Source: Uranotaenia lowii
Lineage: Eukaryota; Arthropoda; Insecta; Diptera; Culicidae
Direction of reading: 5' to 3'
Length of the DNA: 64,000 bases
Assembly (NCBI RefSeq): GCF_029784155.1
Contig: NC_073693.1
Location: forward strand, 284,738,875 to 284,802,874
Both the position numbers and the translations under genes were made by a program. Shown here one piece after another: positions 1-13,023 of this stretch (position 1 is the first letter of the stretch; every line of letters starts with the position of its first letter). The notes below the pieces were generated by a model. That model saw nothing but the letters and a program-made list of their open reading frames with translations. It was not told where the DNA came from and did not search any database.

Positions 1-467
1 CAAATACTTAGAACTAGAACATTGAAAATGAAGACAAAAAATTATTGAAGCATCTTAAGAAAAAGAATATAGTAAAGAAAAGACAAATAATCATGGAAGC
101 ATCTTTAGAAAAAAAAAACTATTTAAATTCATATTGAAATCATAATAAAAATTATTTTACAAATAATCTTATTCCATCTAGAAAAGGAAACTTGTTTCCT
201 AGGATTCTTGCTTCGATCATATGTAACAAAAGGTGCATAAAAACATGATAATCGACACACTTTCAGTTTAGAAAACAAGAAATCAGAACTCAAAAGTCAA
301 GGCTCAGAAATTTAAACTCACAACTTATAAAACAGAACTCAGAACCAGGGTTGCCGAAAAAAAATCTTATATTTTGAGAAATAAAATTCTGACTTTCTCA
401 GAACTGAACTACTAGAACTTGGAACTCGGAATTCAGAAATCAACACAGAATTGATTTTAGAATTAAG

Positions 468-661
468 AACTTAGAACCTTTGGATACAGAATCTGAATTA
501 AAAACTCAGAAAACAGTCCTTAGAAATTAAACCTCAGAACTCAGAACTGATCAACGTAAACTCAGAATTCTAAATTCAGAACTTAGAACTCAACAGTTTG
601 AACTCGGGACTCAGAACTCTGAATTTAAACACAGAATTTGGAAGTAAAAACTCAGAAAGAA
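468..661 (+). repeat. 194-bp segment duplicated at 1792-1985
   Basis: This segment of the satellite recurs essentially unchanged 1324 bp downstream (1792-1985), although neighbouring heptamers are far more diverged. It is a recent internal duplication or gene-conversion tract. Confidence 0.85.
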
Positions 662-1617
662 GAACTATGAACTCAGATCTCAATGCTCAGAAATCAAAAC
701 TTGAAATTCAGTACGAAGAACTACCAAATTTGGAATCAGAATTAAAAATAAAATCAGAACTTAGCACTCAGAACTCAGAACTTAGCATAAACAAAATGGA
801 ATTTATGACCTGATTAATGCGAACTTGGAACTCAACATTTAGAGCTTAGAAGTCAGAACTCAAAATTCTGAACACCGAATTAATATTTTGGAATTAAAAA
901 TTCAGAACATAGATCTCTAAACTCATAACAGATTGAACTCGGGACTCAAAACTCTGAATTTAAACACAGATTTTAGATTATGGATTTAAAAAATCAGTAC
1001 GAAGAACTTTGAACTCAGATCGCAATGCTCAGATATCAAAACTTAGAATTCAGTACGCAAAACTACCAAATTGTAGCTCAGAATTCAAAAAATTCAAAAC
1101 AGCTCTCAGAACTCAAAATTCAGCAAAAAAACTAAGAGCTCTGAACTGATTAACTCGAACTTGGAAATCAACATTTAGAACTCAGAATTAAGAACCCAAA
1201 ATTTCAGAACATGGATCTCTGAACTTAGAACTAAGAAGTTAAAGCTCATAAATCAAAACTCAGGACGAAGAGCTGATAAATCTTATTCTATTTCTAATTT
1301 TGTTTTTTTATTTTTTTTATTTAGAGATGATGACAGTTAAACTACCACAATCATCCGTCCACTGCACTAATAAATCAGAACTCTGAGTTCCAAACGCAAA
1401 ATTAAGATCTCAGAACTCAACAATCAGAGCTCCGAATTCAGAATGCGACAATTAGATCTAGGAACTCAGTTTTTTAATGCCATAACTCAGAACTTAATAA
1501 AAAAAGCTCAAAAATCTGAATTAGGATTTCAGAATTCAAAATTTGTAGATCAAAACTTAGAACACTGAATTTACATTAAAGAATTCAAAACTCAGATATA
1601 AAATTTTAAAATTCAAA

Positions 1618-2163
1618 ACTCAAAACAGATAAATCAGAACTCAGAAATGAGAACTTATAATTCAGAATTCAGAATTCAGAACTCACATCTTGAGAATTAA
1701 GAACTAAGATTTTAGAACTCAATCTTTGAACTGAAATTCTCAAATTTAGAACTGAAAACTCTCAAATCAGCACTCAGAACCTAGGAAACAAAACTTAGAA
1801 CCTTTGGATACAGAATCTGAATTAAAAACTCAGAAAACAGTCCTTAGAAATTAAACCTCAGAACTCAGAACTGATCAACGTAAACTCAGAATTCTAAATT
1901 CAGAACTTAGAACTCAACAGTTTGAACTCGGGACTCAGAACTCTGAATTTAAACACAGAATTTGGAAGTAAAAACTCAGAAAGAAACTCAAAACTGATAA
2001 ATCAGAACTCAGAAATGAGAACTTATAATTCAGAGTTCAGAATTCAGAACTCACATCTTGAGAATTAAGAATTAAGATTTTAGAACTCAATCTTTGAACT
2101 GAAATTCTCAAATTTAGAACTGAAAACTCTCAAATCAGCACTCAGAACCTAGGAAACAAAACT
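1618..2163 (+). repeat. Mosaic duplication block in satellite
   Basis: 1618-1795 is repeated at 1986-2163 (offset 368 bp, a few mismatches). The 194-bp copy of 468-661 lies exactly between the two (1792-1985). The order Y-X'-Y' indicates stepwise segmental duplication within the array. Confidence 0.8.
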
Positions 2164-2904
2164 CGGAACACGGAAAAAAGAAATTGGAACTCAGAACTCA
2201 ACACTTTGAACACAGAATCCAGAACTCAGAACTTATTTAGAACACAGAATCTAGAACTGAGAACTTATTAATCATGCTTTAAATAAATTCATTACTTAGA
2301 ACTCAGAACTAAAAGTACAGAACTAGAAACACTTAATTCAGAACTCGAAACTCAACCTTTAGAATTAGGAACTCTGAACTTAGCTCTCAGAATATCAGAG
2401 CTCTAAAATCAGACTCAATAACTGGTAAGTCTGAATTCAGGATTCAGAACTCACCACTTTGTTTTTAACGAACTCAGAACTTAGAACTCAACAAATAGCA
2501 CTTCGAGCTCAGAATTTGGAACAGAACATAACCTGAACTCAGATCTCAAAACTTAGAACACAGAATTCATAACTCAGAACTTATAATTCAACAATTAGAA
2601 CTCGTGACTGAGAAATCAGAACTCAAATTTCAGTATTAAGAACTTAGAAAACAGGATGTTAATTTTTTTTTCAAAACTAAGAAATAAAAACTTAGAACTC
2701 AGACCTCTGAACACATAACTCAGCACTGATAAATCAGAATGCAGAACTCGGATTCCAACTCGGAACTCGGAGTTCAGAACTCAGAACTCAGAATACGTAA
2801 TAAAAATTTTAGCATTAAATATTCAGAACTTAAATCTTTGAACTCACAACTAAGAAGTCAAAGCTCAGAAATAAAAAAACAAAACTAAGAACTGATAAAT
2901 ATTA

Positions 2905-3470
2905 TAATATTTATTATTTTTTTATTAAGAGAGAATGATAGTTAAACTATCACAGCAACCCAGTAAGCGCGTCCTCTCAAAAATCGACAGAGCATGCAAA
3001 AACTTGAGAGTTGAGTCACCGAACTTAGAATAAAACGGTTAATTTCGGCGACACTCCAAAGAACGCAAGAATTCTCATTCGGTTTGTCATGCCGAGATAC
3101 CTAGAGGCAACGAATACGAATGCGTACATGCGAAATCAGTTTGAATCGTACTCTCGTAAGGTGTGGTCGCATTTATCTCCGTGTTTTTTATATGCGTGCT
3201 TTCAATCGTAGCAGTCGACTTTGCTCGCAGGCAGGCAGACACGAGTCTCGAAGAGAAACATACAAACACGATTCGGGTTGTTTTCGTGTGTTTCTCTGGA
3301 GGGCGTGTCTTAGATTATTTCGTGTCACTCACCCAAGGCACGCGTATGGTGTGTTCCTCTCTGCCGATTAGATGATGCAAAATCGCAAGAGAGATCGATG
3401 CGATCCCTCTGTCGATTTGAGTTACCTCTCTGCCGATTCATGTTTACTGGGAATTCGTCTTCTGCACTGA
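2905..3470. other. Non-repetitive island inside satellite
   Basis: About 565 bp of mixed-composition DNA breaks the heptamer array. Its left edge (a T-rich run, then GATAGTTAAACTA) and right edge (TGCACTGAAAAATCAGAACTC) match a shorter island at about 1286-1375, which looks like the same insertion with its middle deleted. Opposed open frames at 3087-3375 overlap and resemble no protein I know. No gene called. Confidence 0.55.
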
Positions 3471-5628
3471 AAAATCAGAACTCTAAAATCTAAATACAGA
3501 ATTTAGAACTCAGAACTCAACAATCATAGCTCCGAACTCAGAACTCAACAATGAGAACTAAGTACTCAGAACTTAGAACACAGAACTCATAACATTGAAC
3601 TAAGAATTCAACAATGAGAGTTCAGAACTTAGAATGTAGATTTCAGAACTCAAAATTCGTAGCTCAAAACTTTGAACACTGAAATTAAGAATTTTAAAAC
3701 TCAGAATTAAGAGCACAGATATAAACTTTTAGAATTCAGAACTCAGAGCTTATAAATCAGTACTCAGAATGGAGCACTTAGAGTTCCAACTTAGAATTCC
3801 AACTTAGAATTCAGAACTCAGAACTCAGATCTTGAGAACTAAAATTAAAAATTCAGAATTCAGAACTCAATCTTTGATTTAAGATACTTAAACTTAGAAC
3901 TAACAACACTGAGCTCAGCACTCAGGACATAGAAATCAGAACTCGGGCTCAAAACTCAGAACTCAAAATTAAATTTAAACTACAAAATTTCGGAGCTCAG
4001 AATTTTTATTTTATTAATCAACTCTCAATGCACAAAATTTCAAAGTTCAGAACTCAGAGATCGAAACTTAACACTCAGAATCGAGATTACAAAATTAGGA
4101 ACTCAACACTCAGTGCCCAGAACCCATAATTTGGAACTTCAAAATTAGTTCTCCGGACTTAGAAATCAAAAATAATAAATCCAAATTCATAACTAAGAAC
4201 TCACAACTTAGAACTCAGAACTAAGAACTCAGAACTAAGAGTTTAGAACAGAGAACTAAGAACTTGGCAAAGAACTTGAAACTTAGAACTCAGTACTCTG
4301 AATGGAGCATTTAGAATTCCAACTTAGAATTCCAACTTAGAATTCAGAATTCAGAACTCAGATCTTGAGAACAAATTTCAAAATTCAGAACTCAATCTTT
4401 GAACTAAGATCCTTAAACTTAGAACTAAGAACTCGGAGCTCAGCACTCAGATCCTAGAAAACAGAATTCGGAACTCGGAAAAAGAAATTGAAACTTAGAC
4501 CTCAACTCTTAGAACACAGAATTCTGAATTTAAAACTTAGAATACAGAAACCAGAACTCAGAACTTATAAATCATGATTTAAATAGAATTCATTACTTGG
4601 AACTTAGAACTAAAAATACAGAACTAGAAACACATAATTCAGAGCTTGAAACTCAACATTTACAATTTAGAACTCAGAACTGGATGTAGGATGTAAATTT
4701 TGGAATTCAAAACTCAGAAATAAGAACTTAAAAACTCAGAGCTCTGAACACAAAACTCAGAACTCTTAGTTCATTGTGATAAATCAGAATGCGGAATACG
4801 AATTTAAACTCGGATCTCATTGTTCAGAACTCATTACTTAGAACGCAGAAAACGAAATTGATATTTTGAACTAAAAATTCGAAACTGTGATCTATAAATC
4901 AGATCTCTTAATTCAGAACTCAAAATTCAAAATTAAACATCGAAATTTTAAAGCTCAGAATTTGAAATTTGGAAATCAAATCTCAATGCACAAAATTTAA
5001 AATTTAGAACTCAGAGATCAGAACTTAACACTCAGAATCTAGACTACAAAATTAGGAACTCAACACTCAGAGCCCAGAACCCATAGTTTGGAACTTCGAA
5101 ATTAGTTCTCCAGACGTAGATATCAGAAATAATAAATTCAAATTCATCACCAAGAACTCAGAACTTAGAACTCAGAACTAAGAACTAAGAAGAACTAAGA
5201 GTTAGGAACAGAGAACTAAGAACTTGGCAAACAACTTGAAACTTAGAACTCTAGAAATTGAAAATAAGAAATCAGAACTTAGAACTTTTAACTTTGAACT
5301 TAGAACTTCGCACTTAGAAATTAGAACTAAGAACTTATAACTTAACACTTTGAACTTTGAAGTTTGCATTTTGAACTATGAACTTTGAACTTTGAACTGA
5401 GAACTTTTAACTTTTAACTTGAAACCTAGAACTTAGTACTTAGAACTTCAAACTTCGAACTTCGAACTTCGAACTTAGAACTTTGAACTTTGAACTTTAA
5501 ACTTTGAACTTTGAACTTTGAACTTTAAACTTATCACATTAAACTTTCAACCTTGAGCTTTGAACTTTGAATATTGAACTTTGAACTTTGTGCATTGAAA
5601 TTTGAACTTTACACTTTGAAATTTGAAC

Positions 5629-5752
5629 TTTGAACATTGAACATTGAACTTTGAACTTTGAACTTTGAACTTTGAACTTTGAACTTTGAACTTTGAACTT
5701 TGAACTTTGAACTTTGAACTTTGAACTTTGAACTTTGAACTTTGAACTTTTA
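5629..5752 (+). repeat. Pure (GAACTTT)n run
   Basis: Around fifteen nearly perfect uninterrupted GAACTTT units form the homogeneous core of the satellite, suggesting this is the most recently expanded part. Confidence 0.9.
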
Positions 5753-5827
5753 ACTTTGAGCTTTGAACTCAGAACTCAGAACTTAGAACTTAGATCTTAA
5801 AACTTAGAACTTAGAAATTAGAACATG

Positions 5828-5861
<34 letters not shown>

Positions 5862-6440
5862 TGAACTTTGAACTCTGAACTTAGAACTTGGAACTTGGAA
5901 CTTGGAACTTAGAGCTTAGAACTCAAAACTCAGAACTCAGAACTCAGAACTTAGAACTGAGAACTAAGAACTGATATTTTAGAACTTAGAACTTAGAACC
6001 TAGAACTTTCAACTTACAACTTACAATATACAACTTACAACTTAGAATTTAGAACTCAGAACTTAGAACTTAGAAATATAACTTAGAACTTAGAACTCAG
6101 AACTTAGAACTTGGAACTTAGAGCTTAGAACTTAGAATTTAGAACTCAAAACTCAGAACTAAGAACTTAGAGCTGTGAACTTAGAACTTAGAACTGAGGT
6201 TTTAGAACTTAGAATTTAGAACCTAGAATTTACAACTTACAACTTACAACTTACAACTTACAATTTACAACTTACAACTTATAACTTACAATATACAACC
6301 TACAACTTAGAACTTAGAACTAAGAACTTAGAGCTCACAACTTAGAACTCAGAACTTAGAACTTAGAACATTGAACTTTGAACTTAAAACATAGAACGCA
6401 GAATATTGAGTTCAGAATCCATATCTCAGGAAGGGATTCA

Positions 6441-7766
6441 GATCTCAAATCTTGGAAGTTAGAACTAGATCACAAAATTCACCAATTAAACAAAATGTTC
6501 ATTCCTTTTTTCACAACCGCTTTATTGTCATTAAACCTTAACATGACTTTTAAGTTAATCCTCGTAGAAAGATGTATAATTCTGTTTGTGAATTACATGT
6601 AGCCCCCAAAAAGTGTGTGTACGCAAAGTGAAAGTGTCTCATTTGCGTCGGAACTAGCTTGTCTAAGCAACATTTTTCCTTTCATTTCAGCGTGTTGATG
6701 CCGAGGCGTAGCTTAGCTGTCAAATTGGACATCTCGTTATCAGTTGCAGCCAGTCGTTGGTTGTATAACAGCGAGAACTCGAAAGATGAGTCTGGCAACA
6801 ACAAAAAAAGATGGTAGTTGGTGAACAAATTTTTCTCTCAAACCAGTACATTGACTCCAAGACTACCGACATCGGACCAGATTTCCCAAGGTGACAGTTG
6901 CAATTTTTGCACAACATAACTAATTGGTCTCAGGTGTGATAATTTTGTAGCTTTCAACCCGGGGGCTACTTTTTGACGTTTCAATTAGACGCTTAGTCAG
7001 CTGTAGACAGTCAAAGAAAGTTTCGTTTCGTTTCGCGGGGTTCGTGACATTGAAATGTGTGTTCAGATCGCCGATTACGCTTTTCTAGTCGAAGATGACG
7101 TTCTCAGGGGTCGGGTTTTTCTTTCTTTTGCGAAACATTAAAACAAAAAAAGAATCTCATAGACAAAATTGGTGATGCAAAACGCCACAGGAATTATCGG
7201 GTGGCACCCAGCCAAGGTTAATTTCACCGATTAACTTATTACTTTCACTTATGATTGACTAGAGTCGCTGAATCGTCGTTTAATGATCGTTGTTCCTATG
7301 GATTTCTGATGGCAAACGAGAGGTTGCTTGGAAGCTGCCTAAGAGAAAAAATCGCATCAAATCATACGACCCGAATTAGCGAAACGCAAAATATTAAACA
7401 GATTCAGTGGAAAGAAAAACAAAATACTGCTCCGCTGAAAAACACACCAAACACACAAAAAGTTGTGATCATAAAAATAACATCGGTAAAATGCTCCGAA
7501 TGCGCGCGATGACAAATGGCTTGAGTCACTTTCTCGCAATCGATGGCGCAGATTTCGCGCATTCCACCGGATTTGTTCAACAAGACTGCGCCACAGCATC
7601 GACAAATAATAGGCAACATCAAACCGACAGCTTTATTGACTGAGCGCCACCAGCTAGAAAGAACCTTTGCGCCAGTCAGTAGTGAACTTCATTGATGGCG
7701 GCAGCACATTGGGATGCATGGTGGTCTTTTGAGGCTAACACATCCAGATAGTCAACTCCCAAAGGG
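6441..7766. other. Unclassified intergenic DNA
   Basis: No convincing gene. Overlapping short frames occur on both strands at 7255-7643 in a moderately GC-richer patch. I see no clear terminal repeats. It could be an old element or an untranslated or intronic part of a gene outside the window. Confidence 0.5.
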
Positions 7767-8712
7767 TACCGTCAAACGGGGCATCATGCAACATCGGGGT
7801 TAGCTGCAACATTTGTATACCACAGCACTGATATAATTTTTAATTTTATATAACGTAATCGAGTTATCTTTTAATGAATACAAAATGACGATGACGTATT
7901 TTTTCACATCTTAAGCTAGTATTTTAATGTTTTTCATTTTCATTCAAAATTTAAAAAATCATCAATAAATTTACAAATTTAAACATTTTTCGATGCCGTA
8001 AAAAACTTTACCCAGTATGACGAATTTGCTTTATGATATCACTTACAAACTTTTTACTAGTTAAATGATCCTATTCCAACACTGTTGGTTGTGTCAAAAT
8101 GTTTTTCGAACAATTACAAAAATTTTTTTAATAAATATTTTTATAATTCAGTCATCTGCCTGGGGTAAGATGCAACAAAATGCAAATCAAAGAGATACCT
8201 TGTAAATCTCGTTTCCATTTGCTTGAATATGATTGTTTTGCATCACGCATTTGTAAACATTTAAATTTCATTCATCCAAACATTTATTTTTATGATTTCG
8301 GCTAGTTGAATTTTTTGTAGTATTTTTTTACCTATAACTGTATGAAATATCCTTCTGTTCAGAAAAAGTGTAAAAATTAGTTTTAACACAACCATAAATT
8401 ACTGCAATTGGTGTTTTTATGCGTAATGGCTTTTATGACATCAAAAATTTATCAAAAACTATATGTTTTCATTAAACTTTCTATTAAAATCAAAGTTTGA
8501 TGCAAGTTTCCTCTTTTTCGAGATATAGTATAGGGAATGGCATGTTTTTAAAATATTAAAAATAACTTAAGAAACCAATAATTTTTCTGACTACGTAAGT
8601 TTGATGACCCACTAATCTTTAATCTTTTGATGCGTAAAGGGTATGATTATCTGTGGACTTGAGTTTTTAGTAGCCATTGAAGTTGAAAAGTGTTTCGCCC
8701 CAGTTGACGGTA
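7767..8712. mobile_element. Non-autonomous TIR element, TA target (CCGTCAA..GGGGC ends)
   Basis: The left end reads TA-CCGTCAAACGGGGC and the right end is its near-perfect inverse, GCCCCAGTTGACGG-TA, giving TIRs of about 16 bp flanked by TA. The 0.95-kb interior is AT-rich without a long open frame. The terminal theme (GGGG next to a TGCAAC phrase) recurs inside near 8160. Probably a Tc1/mariner-like MITE; superfamily inferred from the TA duplication. Confidence 0.75.
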
Positions 8713-9110
8713 CCTATAAGGATACAAAAAAAAATCACAAATGTGTTCAATGTTTACTAAATATTGTACATTATTTACTTCATAAAACGTTAATTTGAAA
8801 ATGAGTGTATGTGTAGGATATGTATTCTTACTTCTATTTAATAAATATGGTAATTATCACGGTTGATTTTCAGAGTTTTATTTAAATTGGAATTGAATGT
8901 GGATCAAACAAACATAAAAGTTGATAATTTTAAACTAGTAAATTTCATCCTTCCTACAGATCAAAGAGGTGTTACCTAGTTTACCTTAATATTCAGATAA
9001 AAGAATTTAGATTATCTTTTGATAATATCTGAAAGCACCTTATTGGTGACATTTCTGTTGAATGCTAGAGGACATTCTTTTGGTATACAATTATTTCACC
9101 AAATAACTTT
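8713..9110. other. AT-rich spacer
   Basis: No gene or recognisable repeat seen between the TIR element and the mariner element. Confidence 0.5.
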
Positions 9111-10422
9111 TAAAGTCTGCTTCATTTAATATTGGAACACAAACAATTGCGTGTCGTTCAGTCATTTATTAACGAATTCATAATTTGTTTTTCATACAAA
9201 TGTAGCATTTTCTTTACTCTTTCATAAAAAAAAAAATATAAAAAAAATTATTCATTGCTGTTTCGAAGAAATTCTCGTACTTTTCCCGTAATACGGCACA
9301 TTAGGCGGCGCACACCTTTTTCGTCCACCGTTTTGGCGATTTGATTCCACCAGTTCTTCATTTGAGTCATGTTCCTAACAAGTTTTCCCTTTGCCTTAAG
9401 CCTCCGCTTCGTGATTGCCCAGTATTTCTCTATCGGCCGGAACTGGGGGCAGTTTGGGGGGTTGAGGTCCTTCGGTATTACGCTGACCCCGTTCGTTGCG
9501 TACCATTCCATAACCGTTTTGCTGTAATGGCAGCTTGCGAGGTTCGGCCAAAACATTACTGGACGGTCGTGGGCACGAATAAACGGCAGAATCCGTTTCT
9601 GTAGGCACTCTTTTTTGTAGACTTCTGATGTCATTGTCTTGTCAGTGAGAAAGACTTTGGTTTTCTGTCCACAACTGCATATCCCCTGCCAAATCATGTA
9701 CTTGCGGGCGAATTTATCCGCAAACACGAACTTAAATTTTGAAGGTACATCCCCCCGAGCCGTCGCCAAATAAAATTTTTGACCTGGGATTCGCCCAAAG
9801 ACCGCCTTCACGTAGGTCTCATCGTCCATCAGACTACATCCGTCGAACTTGGTCAGCACTTGGTCGTACAGCTTTCGAGCACGGATTCTGGCCACATTGT
9901 TCTGCTTCAGCGTCCGATTTTGCTGTTTGCTGGCTCGGAATGACCTTATTCCTTCCCGGAGACGAATTCGTCGCACCGTACTGTGAGCGGCCTGGAACTT
10001 ATTGGCCAAATCGCGGTCTGAAAGATTGGGATTCCTCTTGACGGCCTTGATGACTTTCCCACGCAGTTTCCGGTCGACAGTTCCACTCTGACGCTTCGAA
10101 TGCGGCTTCCGAGCCGTCGTCAATGTTTCCTTGTACTGCTTGATAACACGCCATACGGTATTTCTGGGCATTTTAAGCTGTTTAGCTAGCTTCGATGCCG
10201 ACAACAATGGATTTTCAAGAAAACTGTGCACAATTTGATCTCTCCGTTCGGCTTCCATGGCGGTTGTTTACAAAATGCTATCGTTTGGTGTTATGACATA
10301 AATACATGGTGAAAGGTAATGAATTTCCCGACACGTGGGTGAAAAAAGTTTCCAAATCCGTCCACTAGGAGCGCCACAATGAGCAAAAGAATTTGTTCCA
10401 ATATTAAATGAAGCAGACTTTA
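9111..10422 (-). mobile_element. ITmD37E (mariner-type) transposon, complete
   Basis: Perfect 27-bp inverted repeats lie at 9113-9139 (starting AAGTCTGCTTCATTTAAT) and 10394-10420, each flanked by TA (9111-9112 and 10421-10422). The 1.3-kb element carries one transposase gene on the minus strand. TIR perfection indicates a relatively young copy. Its right-hand TA is also the terminal TA of the adjoining foldback element. Confidence 0.92.
9248..10258 (-). CDS. ITmD37E transposase, catalytic Asp-to-Asn variant
   Basis: This intact 336-residue frame starts with ATG and has the length expected for this group. The N-terminal ~110 residues form two helix-turn-helix units (one around LSASKLAKQLKMPRNTVWRV, one around LSDRDLANKF) for TIR binding. 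The DDE domain follows: MDDETYVK supplies the first Asp and PIEKYW the Glu. The second Asp should lie in FWPDLASCHY, as it does in the related copy at 34260-35260, but here the codon is AAC and the motif reads FWPNLASCHY. Spacing from this position to the Glu is 37 residues, the DD37E signature. Loss of a metal-binding Asp predicts a DNA-binding but catalytically dead protein. The change is a single G-to-A transition. No other disabling lesion is visible. Confidence 0.93.
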   Translation of the reverse strand: MEAERRDQIVHSFLENPLLSASKLAKQLKMPRNTVWRVIKQYKETLTTARKPHSKRQSGTVDRKLRGKVIKAVKRNPNLSDRDLANKFQAAHSTVRRIRLREGIRSFRASKQQNRTLKQNNVARIRARKLYDQVLTKFDGCSLMDDETYVKAVFGRIPGQKFYLATARGDVPSKFKFVFADKFARKYMIWQGICSCGQKTKVFLTDKTMTSEVYKKECLQKRILPFIRAHDRPVMFWPNLASCHYSKTVMEWYATNGVSVIPKDLNPPNCPQFRPIEKYWAITKRRLKAKGKLVRNMTQMKNWWNQIAKTVDEKGVRRLMCRITGKVREFLRNSNE

Positions 10423-11976
10423 AAGTACGATGCTTCAACGTTGTTTACAATAATCGATCGATATAGTTAGATATGAAACATTTTGACAACTTTGAAATGT
10501 CAATATTTTCAATTTTGTCATTTTGTCAATTATGTCTATTATATCATTTTTGTCAATTTTGTCAATTCTGTTAATTTTGTCAATTTTATAAATTTTGTAA
10601 TTTTTGTCAATTTTGTAAATTATGTAAATTTTGTCAATTTTGTCCATTTGGATAGTTTTGTCAATTTTGTGAATTAAGTCAATCTAGGCTATTTTGTCAA
10701 TTTGGCCTAGGTAGTCAATTTAGTAAATTTAGTCAGTTTAGTCAATTTTGTTAGTTGTTTAAATTTGCACAATTTTGTAATTTTGTCAATTTCGCAACTT
10801 TGTCAACATAGATTTTTTTTTTCATTTTTGTCGTATAGTTAGTTTAGCTCAGTTTGTCAATTGTTTCCAATTTTGTAAATTCGGTCACAATTTAGTTAAT
10901 TTTGTAAATTTTGGCAATTTTGTCTATTTTGTATACTTTTTCATTTTTCTCATTTTTTTATCGTATTTTGTCAGTATTAAACTTTATAAGAAATACTATC
11001 AAATGAAAGATATAAAATTATAGACAAATAGATTAAAAATTTTAATGATGATGAAATTTTCCAATTGAATTGAAAAACGATTATATGTCAATTAATTCAT
11101 AGGAATAGAACATTTGGAACTGCAAGTGGAATTGAATGATGCAAAAACTTATACTCGACAATATTTAAAATTTTTATTTTTGAATTTTGTCTTTAGCTTG
11201 TCAGGATACATGCTACTGCTAGATGAGTTAATCCCAGTATCACATTATTTTTTTCCAATAAGATTCTATTTTCCCTACCCCGCATGAGAGCAGCAGTGGT
11301 ATCAATTTTTTTCAAAAGGGCGTGCGGCCAAATGTTAACAAATCGAATTGTCAGCTGGGTGAAAAAGTACCGTTTGAAGACCTACATTTTAAACCTAGTT
11401 ACCTTCAACGCGATTTTCTCGAAATAGCTTTCGCCCTTTACAAAAATGAATCAACATAAAAATCAAAGTCTTCAGCATACCTTTCAGGGGCATTCTTTCT
11501 TGTACACAAGTAAGAATGCCCCTGAAACGTATGCTAAAAACTTTGGTTTCTATGTTGATTCATTTTAGTAAAGGGCGAAAGCTATTTCGAGAAAATCGCG
11601 TTGAAGGTAACTAGGTTTAAAATATAGGTCTTCAAACGGGACTTTTTCACCCAGCTCACAATTCGATTTGTTAACATTTGGCCGAACGCCCTTTTGAAAA
11701 AATTGATACCACTGCTGCTCTCATGCTGGGTAGGGAAAATAGAATCTTAGTAGTAGTAGCATGTATCCTGACAAGCTAAAGACAAAAATAAAAAAAATAA
11801 AAATTAAATATTGTCGAGTATAAGTTTTTGCATCATTCAATTCCACTTACAGTTCCAAGTGTTCTTTTCCTATGAATTAACTGACATATAATCGTTTTTC
11901 AATTCAATTGGATAATTTCATCATCATTACAATTTTTAATCTATTTGTCTATAATTTTATATCTTTCATTTGATAG

Positions 11977-13023
11977 TAGGGGAGATGAGGGCATAACGAG
12001 CACCCGAGGCATAATGAGAACTACGCTTTTCTACGAAAGTGCGTATTTTCTTAAATAAATTTTCATGAGGATTTGTTTCGTACTTCCTATAGTATTAATT
12101 TTTCACAAAAAAAGGAATCTCCTTATCATCTTTACAGAGATATTTAAAAAAAACTAGCTTGGTTCTCAAGTTACGAAAATATTATAATTTTGAGCACCAC
12201 GAAATAAGCTCTTATGATCTTAAAATAACCTTGATCAATAATGTACGCACTGCAACATGATGTACACATTGTTTCTCAATTTTTACCATCATAAAATTTT
12301 TGATTTTTCACTTTTATCAATTTTAAAACACGTTTTTACTTAAATTTGTTGACTAGGGGCATATAGAGCACCATATTATCGAGGCATAATGAGCATTTTC
12401 TGCCGTAGAATCTAGCAGCGAATTAAAATTGATTTATAGCGCCACACCTTGACTAGTTTTCATCCGACAATTGAGCCTATTGGTAAGGTGTCGGAGAGGT
12501 AATCAAAAGACTAGAGTTAGATTTCTGTTCGAGGTGATTTTTTTCCATTCACAATTCATGATCGATTTTTTTATTGTTACATTATACGGCTAGTAGCATC
12601 ATCCTCCGAACAAAGCACTTAATGTATGAGCGTGCGTGAATTGTTTGTATTCTACAAACAGACCTAGATTATTTTGTTATTGCTTTGTTTGATGAATCTA
12701 CGACTCACCTGACTTCATCGAATTGAATTCGCTGCTAGATTCCCCGGCAAAAACGTACATCTTGCTCTGATTAATGGTGCTCATACTGCCTCAGGGGGGG
12801 TTCTCATTATGCCTCCACAGCGGCTGGTTTTCAGCTTTTGGCAAAATTTTTTAAAATGCATTTTTTAACGTTTTCATCTAGTTTTTCACGTTTCAGCCCG
12901 TTAGGGAATAGGCTTTTTAAGTGTCTGAACACGAAACAATAATGTAACCTCCCTATTATAGCTATTTTCTATGGTTAAATAACCGTTTTCCTTAAGGTGG
13001 CCATTATGCCCCCATCTCCCCTA
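11977..13023. mobile_element. TIR element nested in foldback right arm (GGGGAGATG ends)
   Basis: The ends are TA-GGGGAGATGAGGGCATAA and the inverse, with TA duplicated. The left arm of the foldback preserves the empty site (AGAAATACTATC at 10990-10999), proving insertion at that TA. Inside there is a subterminal inverted pair around AATCTAGCAGCGAATT (about 12400 and 12730), and the phrases GAGCAC and GGCATAATGAG recur. No coding capacity. A truncated reverse copy lies at 18915-19460. Confidence 0.9.

Larger units (their letters stand above)
1..6440. repeat. Degenerate heptamer satellite (GAACTYA/GAACTTT)
   Basis: About 6.4 kb is built from a 7-bp word on the + strand: GAACTCA and GAACTTA dominate up to about 5.2 kb, then GAACTTT, GAACTTC and ACTTACA variants. 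It runs off the left edge. Units are strongly diverged except near 5640-5750. Short open frames inside it (for example 598-813) are low-complexity Asn/Ser/Glu/Leu strings and are not genes. Two non-repetitive islands interrupt it (about 1286-1375 and 2905-3470). Confidence 0.9.

Noticed and set aside
5629..5752. Telomeric repeat or CRISPR-like array
   Set aside because: A head-to-tail heptamer without spacers; not the TTAGG-type telomere unit and not a repeat-spacer array.
10435..10677. Ile/Lys/Asp and Asn/Phe/Val repeat proteins
   Set aside because: Translations of the GTCAATTTT-type simple repeat in the foldback arm; equally open on both strands.
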